The notes below the pieces were generated by a model. That model worked only from the letters and a program-made list of their open reading frames with translations, was not told where the DNA came from and made no database searches. A stretch of DNA of 34,850 bases from Acidobacteriota bacterium (GTDB lineage: Bacteria; Acidobacteriota; Vicinamibacteria; Vicinamibacterales; CAVVIG01): NCBI GenBank assembly GCA_003222535.1, contig QHWJ01000366.1, forward strand, positions 1-34,850, written 5' to 3'. Numbering within the stretch: the stretch's first letter is position 1; each line of letters starts with the position of its first letter. A program made the translations under genes and the position numbers. This document shows, one piece after another, positions 1 through 11,051 of the stretch.

Positions 1-25
1 TACCAGAGATGTAATATCTGAATTC

Positions 26-1072
26 ATGATCACTCTTGATCGACGAAGCTTTCTGACCAGCGCCCTCGCTTCCCTGGGGCTCGCCGCGACCGCCGATGCT
101 CGGCGCCTGGCGGCCTTCGCGCAGGCGGCAGCTCCCGCCAGGCCGCACCGCATCGACGTGCACCATCATTTCGCGCCGCCGGCATGGGTCGCCGAGGTCA
201 AGGGCAGGCCGCTGCTTCAGACCGCGAATACGACCTGGACGCCGGCGAAGTCGATCGAGGACATGGATCGTGGCGGCGTCGCCGCCGCCATGGTGTCCAT
301 CACCAATCCGGGCCTGTGGTTCGGAGACAAGGCGGTCACGAGCCGCGTCACCCGCGCCTGCAACGAGTACGGGGCGAAGCTGGTGCAGGATCACCCCACG
401 CGGTTCGGGCTGTTCGCCGCGATGCCGCTGCCCGACGTCGATGCCACGTTGAAGGAGATCGTGCACGCTTATGAGACGCTCAAGGCCGATGGCATCGGCC
501 TGTTCACGAGTTACGGCGACACCTGGCTGGGCAACCCGGCCTACCGGCCGGTGATGGAGGAGCTCAACCGTCGGAAAGCCGTAGTCCATGTCCACCCCAC
601 TGCGGCCAATTGCTGCAGGAACCTCGACTACGCACCCGGCGTGGCGCCGGGAAGCATGGAGTACGGGACCGACACGACCCGCGCGATCATGGGCGTGACG
701 TTCAGCGGCGACGCGGCGCGCTTCCCCGACATCCGTTTCATCTGGTCGCATGCGGGCGGCACCGTGCCGTTCCTGGCGGGCCGCATCGACGGCGCGTCGC
801 GCACCGCCGGCGACCGCCTGCCCAACGGGTTCATGTACGAGTTGAAGAAGTTCTATTACGACCTGGCAGGCGCGGCCAATCCGGGCGCGGTGGCCTCGCT
901 GCTGAAGCTCGTCACGACGGCACAAGTCCTGTTCGGGACCGATTTTCCGCCAGGCGGGACCAGTTTCGATGTCGCCAGGGCGGTAGCCGGGTTGGGGTTC
1001 TTCAGCGAGAGCGACCTGCGTGCGATCGATCGCGACAACGCGGTGAAACTCCTGCCGAGGCTCGGGGGGTAA
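26..1072 (+). CDS. Tat-exported amidohydrolase (amidohydrolase_2 / ACMSD-like family)
   Basis: The 348-aa protein opens with a twin-arginine type leader (DRRSFL at residues 5-10, then a hydrophobic Ala/Leu stretch and an Ala-rich cleavage region near 32-36), so it is probably folded in the cytoplasm and exported. The mature part is a metal-dependent TIM-barrel hydrolase: the HxH motif is in DVHHHF (H46, H48), a later histidine is in VHVHP (H190), another in SHAGG (H242), and the catalytic or metal aspartate is in FGTDFP (D306). These match the amidohydrolase_2 group that includes aminocarboxymuconate-semialdehyde decarboxylase and related decarboxylases. The substrate cannot be told from sequence. 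The length is normal and the C-terminal NAVKLLPRL helix is the usual end of the family. It starts at ATG with no clear Shine-Dalgarno and converges on the next gene. Confidence 0.88.
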   Translation: MITLDRRSFLTSALASLGLAATADARRLAAFAQAAAPARPHRIDVHHHFAPPAWVAEVKGRPLLQTANTTWTPAKSIEDMDRGGVAAAMVSITNPGLWFGDKAVTSRVTRACNEYGAKLVQDHPTRFGLFAAMPLPDVDATLKEIVHAYETLKADGIGLFTSYGDTWLGNPAYRPVMEELNRRKAVVHVHPTAANCCRNLDYAPGVAPGSMEYGTDTTRAIMGVTFSGDAARFPDIRFIWSHAGGTVPFLAGRIDGASRTAGDRLPNGFMYELKKFYYDLAGAANPGAVASLLKLVTTAQVLFGTDFPPGGTSFDVARAVAGLGFFSESDLRAIDRDNAVKLLPRLGG

Positions 1073-1113
1073 GGCGACGAGACGCGAAAGAAGATCGCTT
1101 TGCGGTCCAGAGT

Positions 1114-2310
1114 CTACGTTCGTTTTCGGGCGAGGATTGTCACCCGGTAGGCGTTTTCGGCATTCAGGTTGATCAGCGCCACGAACGTTCGGCCTTCGTA
1201 GGTCCCGATCGTCGCCGACTGCGAGATCGCCGACACGTCCCACCCGGCGGGCAGCAGCACGGTGTTGCGCAAATCGTGGAGCGTGCGATCGAACACCAGC
1301 TCGCCGTTGATCAGCTTGTAGGCCGGATCCTGAATCGTTCCGGTGATCTTGAGGTGCGCGCTCTGCTTGTCGTCGACGATCGGCACGTCCAGCTTCACGA
1401 ACGTTGCGCTGCCTTCCCGGTCCGTCGAGAAGCGCTTCCCGGTATCCAGATCGATCACTCTCAGATCCTGCAGCGCCAGGTACGCGAGGGTGTCCAGCTT
1501 CGCCTTGCTGCCCTTGCGATAGTCGCTGTAGATCTGCTCGATCTTCACGCGGCCGGTGTCCGGCGCGTCGAGATCGTAGAGCGTCTTGATGTCGTCGAAG
1601 AACATGTCCGCGTCCTGTCGCGGCGTGAACGTCGCCGACGACTTGCGCGCGTGAATCGTCACGGGATTGCTCTGGCCGCTCGGGTTCGCGAACGCCAGCT
1701 TCAGCCGGCCATCCGCCGTCGTTGTCAGCTGCGCGGCGACATTCGACGAGATGAACGCGAACCCTTTCGGCAGCAGCACGCCGAGCCGGTAGCCGCTCAG
1801 GCTGCGGACCCAGACGATGTCGTCGCCGTGCATCGAGTAGGTCCGCGGATCCTTGTAGGTCTTGTAGATCAACACGCGGCCGACGCCGCCTGCGGGAACC
1901 GGCATCGGCAGCGTGGCGTGAATCGCGTGATTCTCCGGGTCGTTGCCCTCCTGCTGATACGTGAACTTCAGCGGTTTGCCGGTTCGCGGATCGTAGACTT
2001 CGACCCCGGACCCTTCGCTGCCGCCGCGAGTGGCGTTGACCAGCTCGGTGGCTCCGACACGGTTTTCCTCCGGCAGGAACCGGATGCGGAATTCCTGGCT
2101 GCCGGGCGCGAGCAGCGCGTACTCGGTGTAGGCGTCCTGCGTGAAGAGGCGCGTGAGCGGCGGCGTCGGCCTCAACGATCCGTCGGGATTCGCGCCGCCG
2201 GGAAACGGATTCGGCTCGCCGCCGCGACGCTGCGCCGCAAGCAGGACCGGGACGATCGCGAGAGCGCAGGCGAGGGGGCCGAGTGCTCGCGGGCGTGACA
2301 ACATCGGCAT
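1114..2310 (-). CDS. Secreted protein of unknown function
   Basis: The open frame continues further upstream, but the start is placed at the ATG at 2310 (a second ATG lies at 2304) because the product then begins with a good Sec signal: a short basic start (SRPRAL), a hydrophobic core and cleavage near LLAAQ. About 398 aa. The mature protein starts with a Gly/Pro-rich segment and continues as predicted beta-rich sequence without membrane spans. I do not recognise a family. It contains a segment (MFFDDIKTLYDLDAPD) followed by a region with alternating hydrophobic strands that could be an Ig-like or beta-sandwich domain. A palindromic repeat separates it from the next minus-strand gene upstream, so cotranscription is uncertain. 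Confidence 0.7.
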   Translation of the reverse strand: MPMLSRPRALGPLACALAIVPVLLAAQRRGGEPNPFPGGANPDGSLRPTPPLTRLFTQDAYTEYALLAPGSQEFRIRFLPEENRVGATELVNATRGGSEGSGVEVYDPRTGKPLKFTYQQEGNDPENHAIHATLPMPVPAGGVGRVLIYKTYKDPRTYSMHGDDIVWVRSLSGYRLGVLLPKGFAFISSNVAAQLTTTADGRLKLAFANPSGQSNPVTIHARKSSATFTPRQDADMFFDDIKTLYDLDAPDTGRVKIEQIYSDYRKGSKAKLDTLAYLALQDLRVIDLDTGKRFSTDREGSATFVKLDVPIVDDKQSAHLKITGTIQDPAYKLINGELVFDRTLHDLRNTVLLPAGWDVSAISQSATIGTYEGRTFVALINLNAENAYRVTILARKRT

Positions 2311-2340
2311 GGTCGACCAGTGTATCGCCGTTGTGCCCGT

Positions 2341-2400
2341 CCTGAGCGAGACGCTCATCCTTCGACAGTGGCTCAGGATGAGCGCGAGTCGAAGGGCCTG
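2341..2400. repeat. Palindromic intergenic repeat
   Basis: A 10-bp perfect inverted repeat, CGCTCATCCT at 2352-2361 and AGGATGAGCG at 2375-2384, surrounds a 13-nt loop, with further weaker pairing outside. The loop and flanks (TTCGACAG, GGCTCAGG, GAGTCGAAGG) resemble a palindromic element widespread between genes in many bacterial genomes. It lies between two minus-strand genes and has no T-tract, so it is called a repeat rather than a terminator. Confidence 0.6.
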
Positions 2401-2414
2401 TCCTGCGCGAGTGC

Positions 2415-2843
2415 TCAACGGCCGTTGGCCTGCGCGGCGAGCGGCCGCTTCAAGACGATCAGCGTGCCCTGCGGACCCGGCAGCTGCAATCCGGTCGTTT
2501 CCCAGCCGTCGAGGCCCGCCCTTGTCAACTCGAGGACCGGACTCTGTCCGGGACCGATCGTCACTTCCCGATACTGCCACTGCTGACGGGCCTGTCGGGC
2601 ATCGAAGACCGCCGGCGTCGCAATCGCCACGCTCGGTGTACCCGTGATCAGCACCTTCATCGTCGTGTCGCTCGAAATCTCCTTCAGGCTGATCGGAATG
2701 GCTTCGCCGGCCCCGCGATTCTGAATCCAGACTTTCCCTTGCGTCGGTTGGCCGGGATAGCTCTGGGCCGGAGCCGCGAGCGGCGTGGAGCCTCCCGTGA
2801 ACAACACACTTCCCAGAAGCAGGCTCGCGAGCGTCGTTCTCAT
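2415..2843 (-). CDS. Small exported protein of unknown function
   Basis: 142 aa with a clear Sec signal peptide (MRTT, a hydrophobic core ASLLLGSVLF, probable cleavage near the APAQS region). The mature part is small and beta-rich (GKVWIQNRGAGEAIPISL and ITGTPSVAIATP), without cysteines, membrane spans or known catalytic motifs. A ribosome binding site GGAG lies 8 nt before the ATG. The start codon overlaps the stop of the upstream minus-strand frame (ATGA overlap), suggesting translational coupling if that frame is real. I do not recognise a family. Confidence 0.7.
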   Translation of the reverse strand: MRTTLASLLLGSVLFTGGSTPLAAPAQSYPGQPTQGKVWIQNRGAGEAIPISLKEISSDTTMKVLITGTPSVAIATPAVFDARQARQQWQYREVTIGPGQSPVLELTRAGLDGWETTGLQLPGPQGTLIVLKRPLAAQANGR

Positions 2844-3163
2844 TTCTGACTCTCCTGTGTTGGTGGGATCGAAGGACGTCCACCCGCGTGCGGCTCGGGC
2901 GTCGCCTGAATTGCTGCGCCCGTGCCGAGCCGCTTCTTCGCCCGCGGCTCCGCCGCGGCGAGCGTCGAAGCCCGGATGCTGACGCCGTGCTCCGCCAGGG
3001 CACGGCTGACCCGCGGCCAGTTGGGGTTCACCGCCACGCTACCCGCGTCGACGATCGAACGCAAAGGCCGCAAACCACGCAAAGAGAATCTGTTACTCCG
3101 CGTTAGCGCGTTTTGCGTTCCAACGTCGCCGGCGGTCACGACGATCACGGTTTGAATCGGCAC
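2840..3163 (-). CDS. Possible small protein, partly made of repeat sequence
   Basis: 107-aa frame with a GTG start, ending in an ATGA overlap with the following exported protein. The N-terminus (MPIQTVIVVTAGDV) and the middle (VAVNPNWPRVSRALAEHGVSI) look protein-like, while residues around 15-35 (NALTRSNRFSLRGLRPLR) are encoded by an inverted repeat whose arms are GAACGCAAA (3057-3065) and TTTGCGTTC (3112-3120). The C-terminus is Pro/Gly-rich. Either a genuine gene has been invaded by a repeat in frame, or the frame is fortuitous. No family is recognised. Confidence 0.4.
   Translation of the reverse strand: MPIQTVIVVTAGDVGTQNALTRSNRFSLRGLRPLRSIVDAGSVAVNPNWPRVSRALAEHGVSIRASTLAAAEPRAKKRLGTGAAIQATPEPHAGGRPSIPPTQESQK
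3057..3120. repeat. Inverted repeat with AACGCAAA arms
   Basis: GAACGCAAA (3057-3065) is repeated inverted as TTTGCGTTC (3112-3120). Between the arms the left unit recurs imperfectly (GCCGCAAA and CACGCAAAG), so this is a degenerate short-unit repeat folded into a hairpin. It lies inside the doubtful minus-strand frame 2840-3163. Confidence 0.5.
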
Positions 3164-3189
3164 GGCTTCAGCTTACACTTGTCAGTGTG

Positions 3190-4053
3190 ATGAATACGCC
3201 GCGGGCCCTCACGCTCGTCGCCGTGGTTGTGGTCGGCGCCCTCCTGGTGACGTGGGCCGCCTCGAGGTACTCGCGTCGGGTCGATGGCTCTTCGCAGAAT
3301 GCGGGAGTCGAGGCGGAGGCCGGCGCGCCGTCGATCGGCGGCGGGCCGGTCACGCTGCGATTCTTCCGCAACCCGGCGGCCGCGCCGCGGTTCGCGGCCA
3401 GGGATCTCGAGGGACGCGAGGTGTCGTCGGCCTCTTTGCACGGCAAGGTTGTCATCGTCAACTTCTGGGCGACCTGGTGCGCGCCGTGCCGCGCGGAGAT
3501 TCCGGATCTCATCGCGCTCCAGAGCAAATACCGCGATCGCCTGCAAATCATCGGCATCTCGCAGGACGAAGCGCCGCCCGAGGTCGTGAAGCGGTTCGCC
3601 GCCGAGCACAGGATCAACTATCCCGTCGTTATGACGACGCCGGAGCTGGAGAAGACGTTCCCGGGAGTCAGCGCGCTGCCCACCTCATTCATACTCGATC
3701 GCGAGTCGCGCGTCGTGCAGAAGCACGTCGGCATGCTCACGGCGCGGACGACGGAATACGAGACGCGCGCGCTGGCGGGCCTGCCGGTCAACGCGTCGAT
3801 CGAAGAAGTGGATCCGTCGCAGGGGCTGAAGCTCGACCTCAGTAACGGCGCGCAGGCGATCACGATTCCCGGAATCGATCTCGCGTCGCTGCCGGCCGCC
3901 AGGCGCACCGAGGCGCTGCAGAAGCTGAACTCGCAGCCCTGCACCTGCGGCTGCGATCTCACGGTTGCGAAATGCCGCGTCGACGACCCGACCTGCGGCG
4001 TGAGCCTCCCGCTCGCCCGCCAGATCGTCCAGCAAATCGCCGGCTCGCAGTGA
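3190..4053 (+). CDS. Membrane-anchored TlpA/ResA-like thioredoxin with Cys-rich C-terminal tail
   Basis: 287 aa from ATG 3190 (a GTG directly before it is a possible alternative start). An N-terminal hydrophobic helix (about residues 6-24) anchors the protein with its thioredoxin domain outside the cytoplasm. The domain (about 75-195) carries VNFWATWCAPCRAEIP with the redox pair C97/C100 and the cis-proline region SALPTSF, as in TlpA/ResA/DsbE proteins that reduce disulfides for cytochrome c maturation or oxidative stress defence. After about 40 linker residues comes an unusual C-terminal module with five cysteines (CTCGC, KC, TC) in the pattern CxCGC-x6-C-x6-C, which is not part of the thioredoxin fold. 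No cytochrome maturation genes are adjacent, so the partner is unknown. It converges on the response regulator gene. Confidence 0.85.
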   Translation: MNTPRALTLVAVVVVGALLVTWAASRYSRRVDGSSQNAGVEAEAGAPSIGGGPVTLRFFRNPAAAPRFAARDLEGREVSSASLHGKVVIVNFWATWCAPCRAEIPDLIALQSKYRDRLQIIGISQDEAPPEVVKRFAAEHRINYPVVMTTPELEKTFPGVSALPTSFILDRESRVVQKHVGMLTARTTEYETRALAGLPVNASIEEVDPSQGLKLDLSNGAQAITIPGIDLASLPAARRTEALQKLNSQPCTCGCDLTVAKCRVDDPTCGVSLPLARQIVQQIAGSQ

Positions 4054-4069
4054 GCCGAAGCGTGGAATT

Positions 4070-4142
4070 GGTAAATTGGTCAGTTGGTAAGTTCGTAATT
4101 GATTGACCCGAATTTACCGACTCACCAACTGACCAACTCACC
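4070..4142. repeat. Octamer-based inverted repeat between convergent genes
   Basis: 8-bp units of the TTGGTNAR type run in one orientation from about 4063 to 4090 and in the other from about 4112 to 4146. The perfect core of the hairpin is GGTCAGTTGGT (4078-4088) with ACCAACTGACC (4124-4134). It fills the gap between the TlpA-like gene and the convergent response regulator, so it could act as a bidirectional terminator, although there is no T-tract. Confidence 0.55.
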
Positions 4143-4146
4143 AACT

Positions 4147-4782
4147 TCACATTTTCTGATCGGGGTTCCGCGCTTTGTTGCGGCTGATTTCGTCCAGCTC
4201 CGCGGACACGGTTGCGTAGCAGGCGGGGCAGATCCCGTGGCTGAACTGCGCTTCTGAGTGTTCGGCGATGTACCCTTCGACCTGCTGCCAGTACTGATCG
4301 TCGCCACGGATGCGCTTGCAGTAGCTGCAGATCGGCAGCAGCCCGTGGAGCTTCTTGACGTTCGACAACGCCGCCTGCAGCTCGGCGACGCGCTCGCCCA
4401 GCTTCTGCTGCAGGCCGAGGACGCGGACGCCCACGGCCACGCGCGCGCGCAGCTCCTCGGGATCGAACGGCTTGACGATGTAGTCGTCGGCGCCGGCGTC
4501 GAGGCCGGCGACCATGTCGCCGCGGCTTTCGCGCGCGGTGACGAGCAACAGGTACATGTTCGCGAGCGGCAGCTCCTGCCGCACGCGCCGGCACACGTCG
4601 GGGCCGTCCATCCCGGGCATCATCCAGTCGAGGATCGCGAGCGTCGGGTCGGTGGCCAATCGCAGACGGTCCCAGGCTTGCGCGCCGTCGACCACGAGCA
4701 TCGTGTTGTAATTCCAGCGCTGCAGCGTTCGGGCCAGGATTTCGCCCGTCACGGGATCATCTTCCGCGATGAGGATGTGCAT
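4147..4782 (-). CDS. Response regulator: REC domain plus CxxC...CxxC C-terminal module
   Basis: 211 aa. Residues 1-120 are a typical receiver domain: acidic pair D8/D9, phosphoacceptor D52 in [14 protein letters not shown]82 and K104 in VKPF. A coiled linker ([17 protein letters not shown]) follows, then a module reading [12 protein letters not shown] and HGICPACY, with the four cysteines arranged as two CxxC pairs. This module is recurrent at the C-terminus of bacterial signalling proteins; the cysteines could bind zinc, but its role is unproven. There is no DNA-binding or enzymatic output domain, so it may act by protein contact or as a phosphate sink. It is divergently transcribed from the hybrid kinase 77 bp away, its likely partner. 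Confidence 0.9.
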   Translation of the reverse strand: MHILIAEDDPVTGEILARTLQRWNYNTMLVVDGAQAWDRLRLATDPTLAILDWMMPGMDGPDVCRRVRQELPLANMYLLLVTARESRGDMVAGLDAGADDYIVKPFDPEELRARVAVGVRVLGLQQKLGERVAELQAALSNVKKLHGLLPICSYCKRIRGDDQYWQQVEGYIAEHSEAQFSHGICPACYATVSAELDEISRNKARNPDQKM

Positions 4783-4795
4783 GCCCCGGGCGAAA

Positions 4796-4801
4796 AGTAT
4801 A
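4796..4801 (-). promoter_or_regulatory. Possible -10 element of the response regulator
   Basis: On the minus strand TATACT lies 14 nt before the regulator's ATG, which would give a very short leader. No convincing -35 hexamer is visible at 16-18 nt, so this rests on the -10 match alone. Confidence 0.3.
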
Positions 4802-4859
4802 CCCCTTCACAACGCTGACACATCGTGCTGGCCGTTTCGACGACAATGGACAGGAGCGC

Positions 4860-8447
<3,588 letters not shown>

Positions 8448-8647
8448 CGCCGCCAGATATTGCGCTTTTTCCCCTGTCCCTCCTCGGCTCTGATACAGAA
8501 GTGGAAGTCATCGGTCGGGTTTCGGGCATCGCTCGAGTGGATGCGCGCGATTCCCGCGCGAGGCACGGCGGACTGGAACGGCACGCCATTTGTAGAGCCG
8601 GTATGGCAAGCCATAAGGGTGAGGCAGCTCTGTCGCAGGGCACCTTC

Positions 8648-9592
8648 ATGCGTTCTGACGAACTGACGCCGACGGCCCCCCAGCCGCAGACTCGCAACGA
8701 GCTGGAGGCGTGGATCCGTGAACGGCTGAAGCTGCCGGCCGCGCTCGTGCGAGCGCTGCTCACCGCGATGGATGCCGTCTTCACGCGCCACGAGCGCGTG
8801 TGGCAGGAATCGAAGCAGGAGGCTATTCGCGCGCTGTCGGCCGCCTTTGCCGACAAGATGGCGCGCGTCCAGACCGAGCTCTCCGCCAAGGACGCGACCG
8901 TCAGCAGCATCTCGCGGTATTTCGAAGCGCTCGTCGCCGAGCTGACCGACAAGTCGAACCGCGATCCCAAGACGAAGCTGTTGAACCTCGGCCATTTCAT
9001 CGAGCAGCTCGAATCGTTTCTCGCGCTCGAGCAGCCGGGCAGATGGTGCGCGGTGGGGCTCGTCGACATCACGGGTTTCAAGTGGTACAACGACGCGCTC
9101 GGCCATGCGGCCGGCGATCGGATCATCGAGCGCGTCGCCGAGCTGCTGCGCGAGCAGGTGCGCTCGGACGATGTCCTCGCACAGGAGCGCCTCGGGCCGC
9201 GCTCTCCGGATCTGCACGCGCGCTTTGGCGGCGACGAGTTCTGCTTCCTGATCCCCGATCTGGACGAGTGCCACCTGGCGCACGCCGTCGCCGAGCGGTT
9301 CCGCGAAGCCGTAGAACACGACGACTGGACACAGGAGGATCGCCGGCTCGCGGTACACCCGGTGCGGGTGGACGTCGGCGTGGTCTGCCTCTGGATCGGG
9401 CGCGTGGCGGAGCGGCGATTCATCGCGCGCCGGCTGGCCGCGGATCTGATCGAGCGGGCGGATCTCCTGATGTACGAGGCCAAGAACGAACGCGCAAACC
9501 ACGTCCATCTGTTGCGCACGCGCATCGAGAACGGCGCGCTCGTCGACGTGCTCGACACCGACCCGCCGGCGGTGGAAGAACGCGAAGCTTAG
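8648..9592 (+). CDS. Diguanylate cyclase (GGDEF domain)
   Basis: 314 aa from the ATG at 8648 (GCAGGG upstream); ATG 8603 and a start near 8501 are possible in the same frame, but their extra residues look non-conserved. The N-terminal half is helical and coiled without membrane spans, so the protein is cytosolic. The GGDEF domain begins at about residue 115 (RDPKTKLLNLGHF, then DITGFKWYNDALGHAAGD) and has an intact active site FGGDEF (G194-F198), so it should make c-di-GMP from two GTP. RSPD sits five residues before GGDEF, matching the RxxD inhibitory site, which suggests product feedback. The stretch between the DALGH region and GGDEF is a little longer than usual. It follows the hybrid kinase on the same strand, but the roughly 200-bp gap makes a shared transcript uncertain. 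Confidence 0.92.
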   Translation: MRSDELTPTAPQPQTRNELEAWIRERLKLPAALVRALLTAMDAVFTRHERVWQESKQEAIRALSAAFADKMARVQTELSAKDATVSSISRYFEALVAELTDKSNRDPKTKLLNLGHFIEQLESFLALEQPGRWCAVGLVDITGFKWYNDALGHAAGDRIIERVAELLREQVRSDDVLAQERLGPRSPDLHARFGGDEFCFLIPDLDECHLAHAVAERFREAVEHDDWTQEDRRLAVHPVRVDVGVVCLWIGRVAERRFIARRLAADLIERADLLMYEAKNERANHVHLLRTRIENGALVDVLDTDPPAVEEREA

Positions 9593-9613
9593 GTGTTACA
9601 CTCCACACTTGGC

Positions 9614-9654
9614 GAGTTGGTGACTTGGTGAATTCATTCACCAACTGACAACTC
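9614..9654. repeat. Octamer hairpin after the diguanylate cyclase
   Basis: TTGGTGAA (9625-9632), a TTCA loop and TTCACCAA (9637-9644) form a perfect 8-bp stem that extends imperfectly outward to GAGTTG and CAACTC. The unit is the same TTGGTGA octamer as in the 4070-4142 repeat. Its position after the stop codon suggests a terminator role. Confidence 0.5.
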
Positions 9655-9681
9655 ATCACGTTCCTTCGTCAGCGCCGGTGT

Positions 9682-9758
9682 GGTGGGTGTAGCTCAACGG
9701 TTAGAGCGCCGGTCTGTGGCACCGGAGGCTGCGGGTTCGATTCCCGTCATCCACCCCA
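9682..9758 (+). tRNA. tRNA-His (anticodon GTG)
   Basis: A full cloverleaf: acceptor GTGGGTG pairs with CATCCAC (one G-T pair), the D arm has GCTC/GAGC, the anticodon arm CCGGT-CTGTGGC-ACCGG carries GTG, and the T arm is GCGGG-TTCGATT-CCCGT. The 3' CCA is encoded. A G precedes the acceptor stem opposite C73, the hallmark G-1 of tRNA-His. Confidence 0.96.
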
Positions 9759-9801
9759 ATCAACTGCTTGCACGGCCGCTACTTGCCGGTTGGGCAGAGA
9801 G

Positions 9802-10797
9802 TCACGACGTTCTTCGGCCTTTCAAGACGTCAACAACTTGGGGATTCACAACGTTGATGGGATTGCCCGCCACGTAGGCGTTGACCTGATCGAAGATATC
9901 CGAAAACTGGATTTCGTACTCGTCCCGCGTCACGTATCCGATGTGCGGTGTGCAGACAACGTTGTCCATTGTCAGCAGCGGGTGGCCCGGGTCTCGCAAC
10001 GGTTCGTCTTCGTAAACATCGATCGCGGCCATACCTGGCCGGCCCTGGCGCAAAGCATTGACAAGGGCACCGGCCTCAATCAGAGGCGCCCGGCTGGTGT
10101 TGACCAGCAACGCCGTGGGTTTCATGCACGACAGATCATCTCCGGTGACGATTCCCCGGGTTTCCTGTACCAGTCGCATGTGCAGAGAGATCACGTCACA
10201 GGATTCGAAGAACGCGCGCTTGCTTCGTGCCACCACATAGCCGTCGCTGCGCGCGCGCTGCAGCGATGGCTCGCGCGCCCACACTAGAACATTCATGCCG
10301 AAGGCTTTGCCATAGGCAGCTACCGTGGCGCCAATCCTTCCGTATCCATAGATTCCCAGCGTCCTGTCGTGAAGGCTGTTGCCCACCCCGATCTGCCACG
10401 TGCCGGCGCGAAGCGCGAACATCTGCTGAGGAATCTGACGCATGGCCGCAATGATCAAGCCCCAGGTCAGTTCTGCAGCGGCATAGGACGGACTGCCGGC
10501 ATGCTGATCGGACGAGACGATGACCCCGCGACGCGTACAGGCGTCGATGTCGATATGTGGGTACACGCTGCGCTGGCTGATGAGCCGCAGGGCGTCGAGG
10601 CGCTCGAGCAGCGGTTCGCGGATTTGCGTGCGCTCGCGAATCAACACCAGAACCTCAGTGTCCTCGAGACGCGCTGCGAGTGCGTCGACATCCTGGATGT
10701 GATCGTTCCAGACGGCCACCTCGTATCCGTCCAGCTTGCGAAAGCACCGGAGGGTACGAAGCGTGTCGAAATAGTCATCGAGAATCGAAACCTTCAC
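9802..10797 (-). CDS. D-2-hydroxyacid dehydrogenase (phosphoglycerate dehydrogenase-like)
   Basis: 331 aa, GTG start (GTGAAGGTT). A typical member of the NAD-dependent D-isomer 2-hydroxyacid dehydrogenases: a split substrate-binding domain at both ends and a central Rossmann domain with GYGRIG (residues 151-156). The catalytic triad is visible as R236 in [11 protein letters not shown]265 in YEDEPL and H285 in CTPHIGY. It would interconvert a 2-keto acid and a D-2-hydroxy acid with NAD(P)H. There is no ACT or regulatory domain, so it is not the long form of SerA, and the substrate cannot be assigned. It stands alone between tRNA-His and the envelope gene. No signal peptide is seen; the protein is cytosolic. 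Confidence 0.92.
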   Translation of the reverse strand: MKVSILDDYFDTLRTLRCFRKLDGYEVAVWNDHIQDVDALAARLEDTEVLVLIRERTQIREPLLERLDALRLISQRSVYPHIDIDACTRRGVIVSSDQHAGSPSYAAAELTWGLIIAAMRQIPQQMFALRAGTWQIGVGNSLHDRTLGIYGYGRIGATVAAYGKAFGMNVLVWAREPSLQRARSDGYVVARSKRAFFESCDVISLHMRLVQETRGIVTGDDLSCMKPTALLVNTSRAPLIEAGALVNALRQGRPGMAAIDVYEDEPLRDPGHPLLTMDNVVCTPHIGYVTRDEYEIQFSDIFDQVNAYVAGNPINVVNPQVVDVLKGRRTS

Positions 10798-10864
10798 GGG
10801 AGATGACCTGCTTATCTGTGCATCGGTTGGAGCGGTCTAACGCGGCTGTGACCCTGTCGGGACT

Positions 10865-11026
10865 TTATCGCGGAGCTCCCGAGGGCAACAGCTGATTGAG
10901 CACCTTGCCATTCGCATCCAGGAACGTCAGACTCGACGAACCGTCCGCCCTCACTTCCATCACGATGCGTCTCCGGCCCTGTTGCAGATTCTTGCAGATT
11001 GACTGCCGCAATTCGAAATCAGCCAT
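10865..11026 (-). pseudogene. Probable C-terminal gene fragment fused to a repeat
   Basis: A 53-codon minus-strand frame ends in a protein-like sequence (RIVMEVRADGSSSLTFLDA, then NGKVLNQLLPSG) that resembles the C-terminal beta-strands of small secreted hypothetical proteins. Its first 15 or so codons are the degenerate GAARTCN/GCARTCT repeat that also supplies the start region of the opposite gene. I read it as the tail of a lost gene cut by the repeat; a genuine small protein is possible. Confidence 0.35.
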
Positions 11027-11051
11027 GGAAATCAGCAATCTGCAATGATGG
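11011..11051 (+). repeat. Heptad repeat (GAARTCN type) at the start of the TamB-Omp85 gene
   Basis: Degenerate 7-bp units (CGAAATC, GAAATCA, GCAATCT, GCAATGA) run into the first codons of the large gene: its ATGATGG start lies in the last unit. The final 24 bases (11028-11051) match 21 of 24 bases of 28271-28294, the end of the repeat after the ligase gene. Confidence 0.55.
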
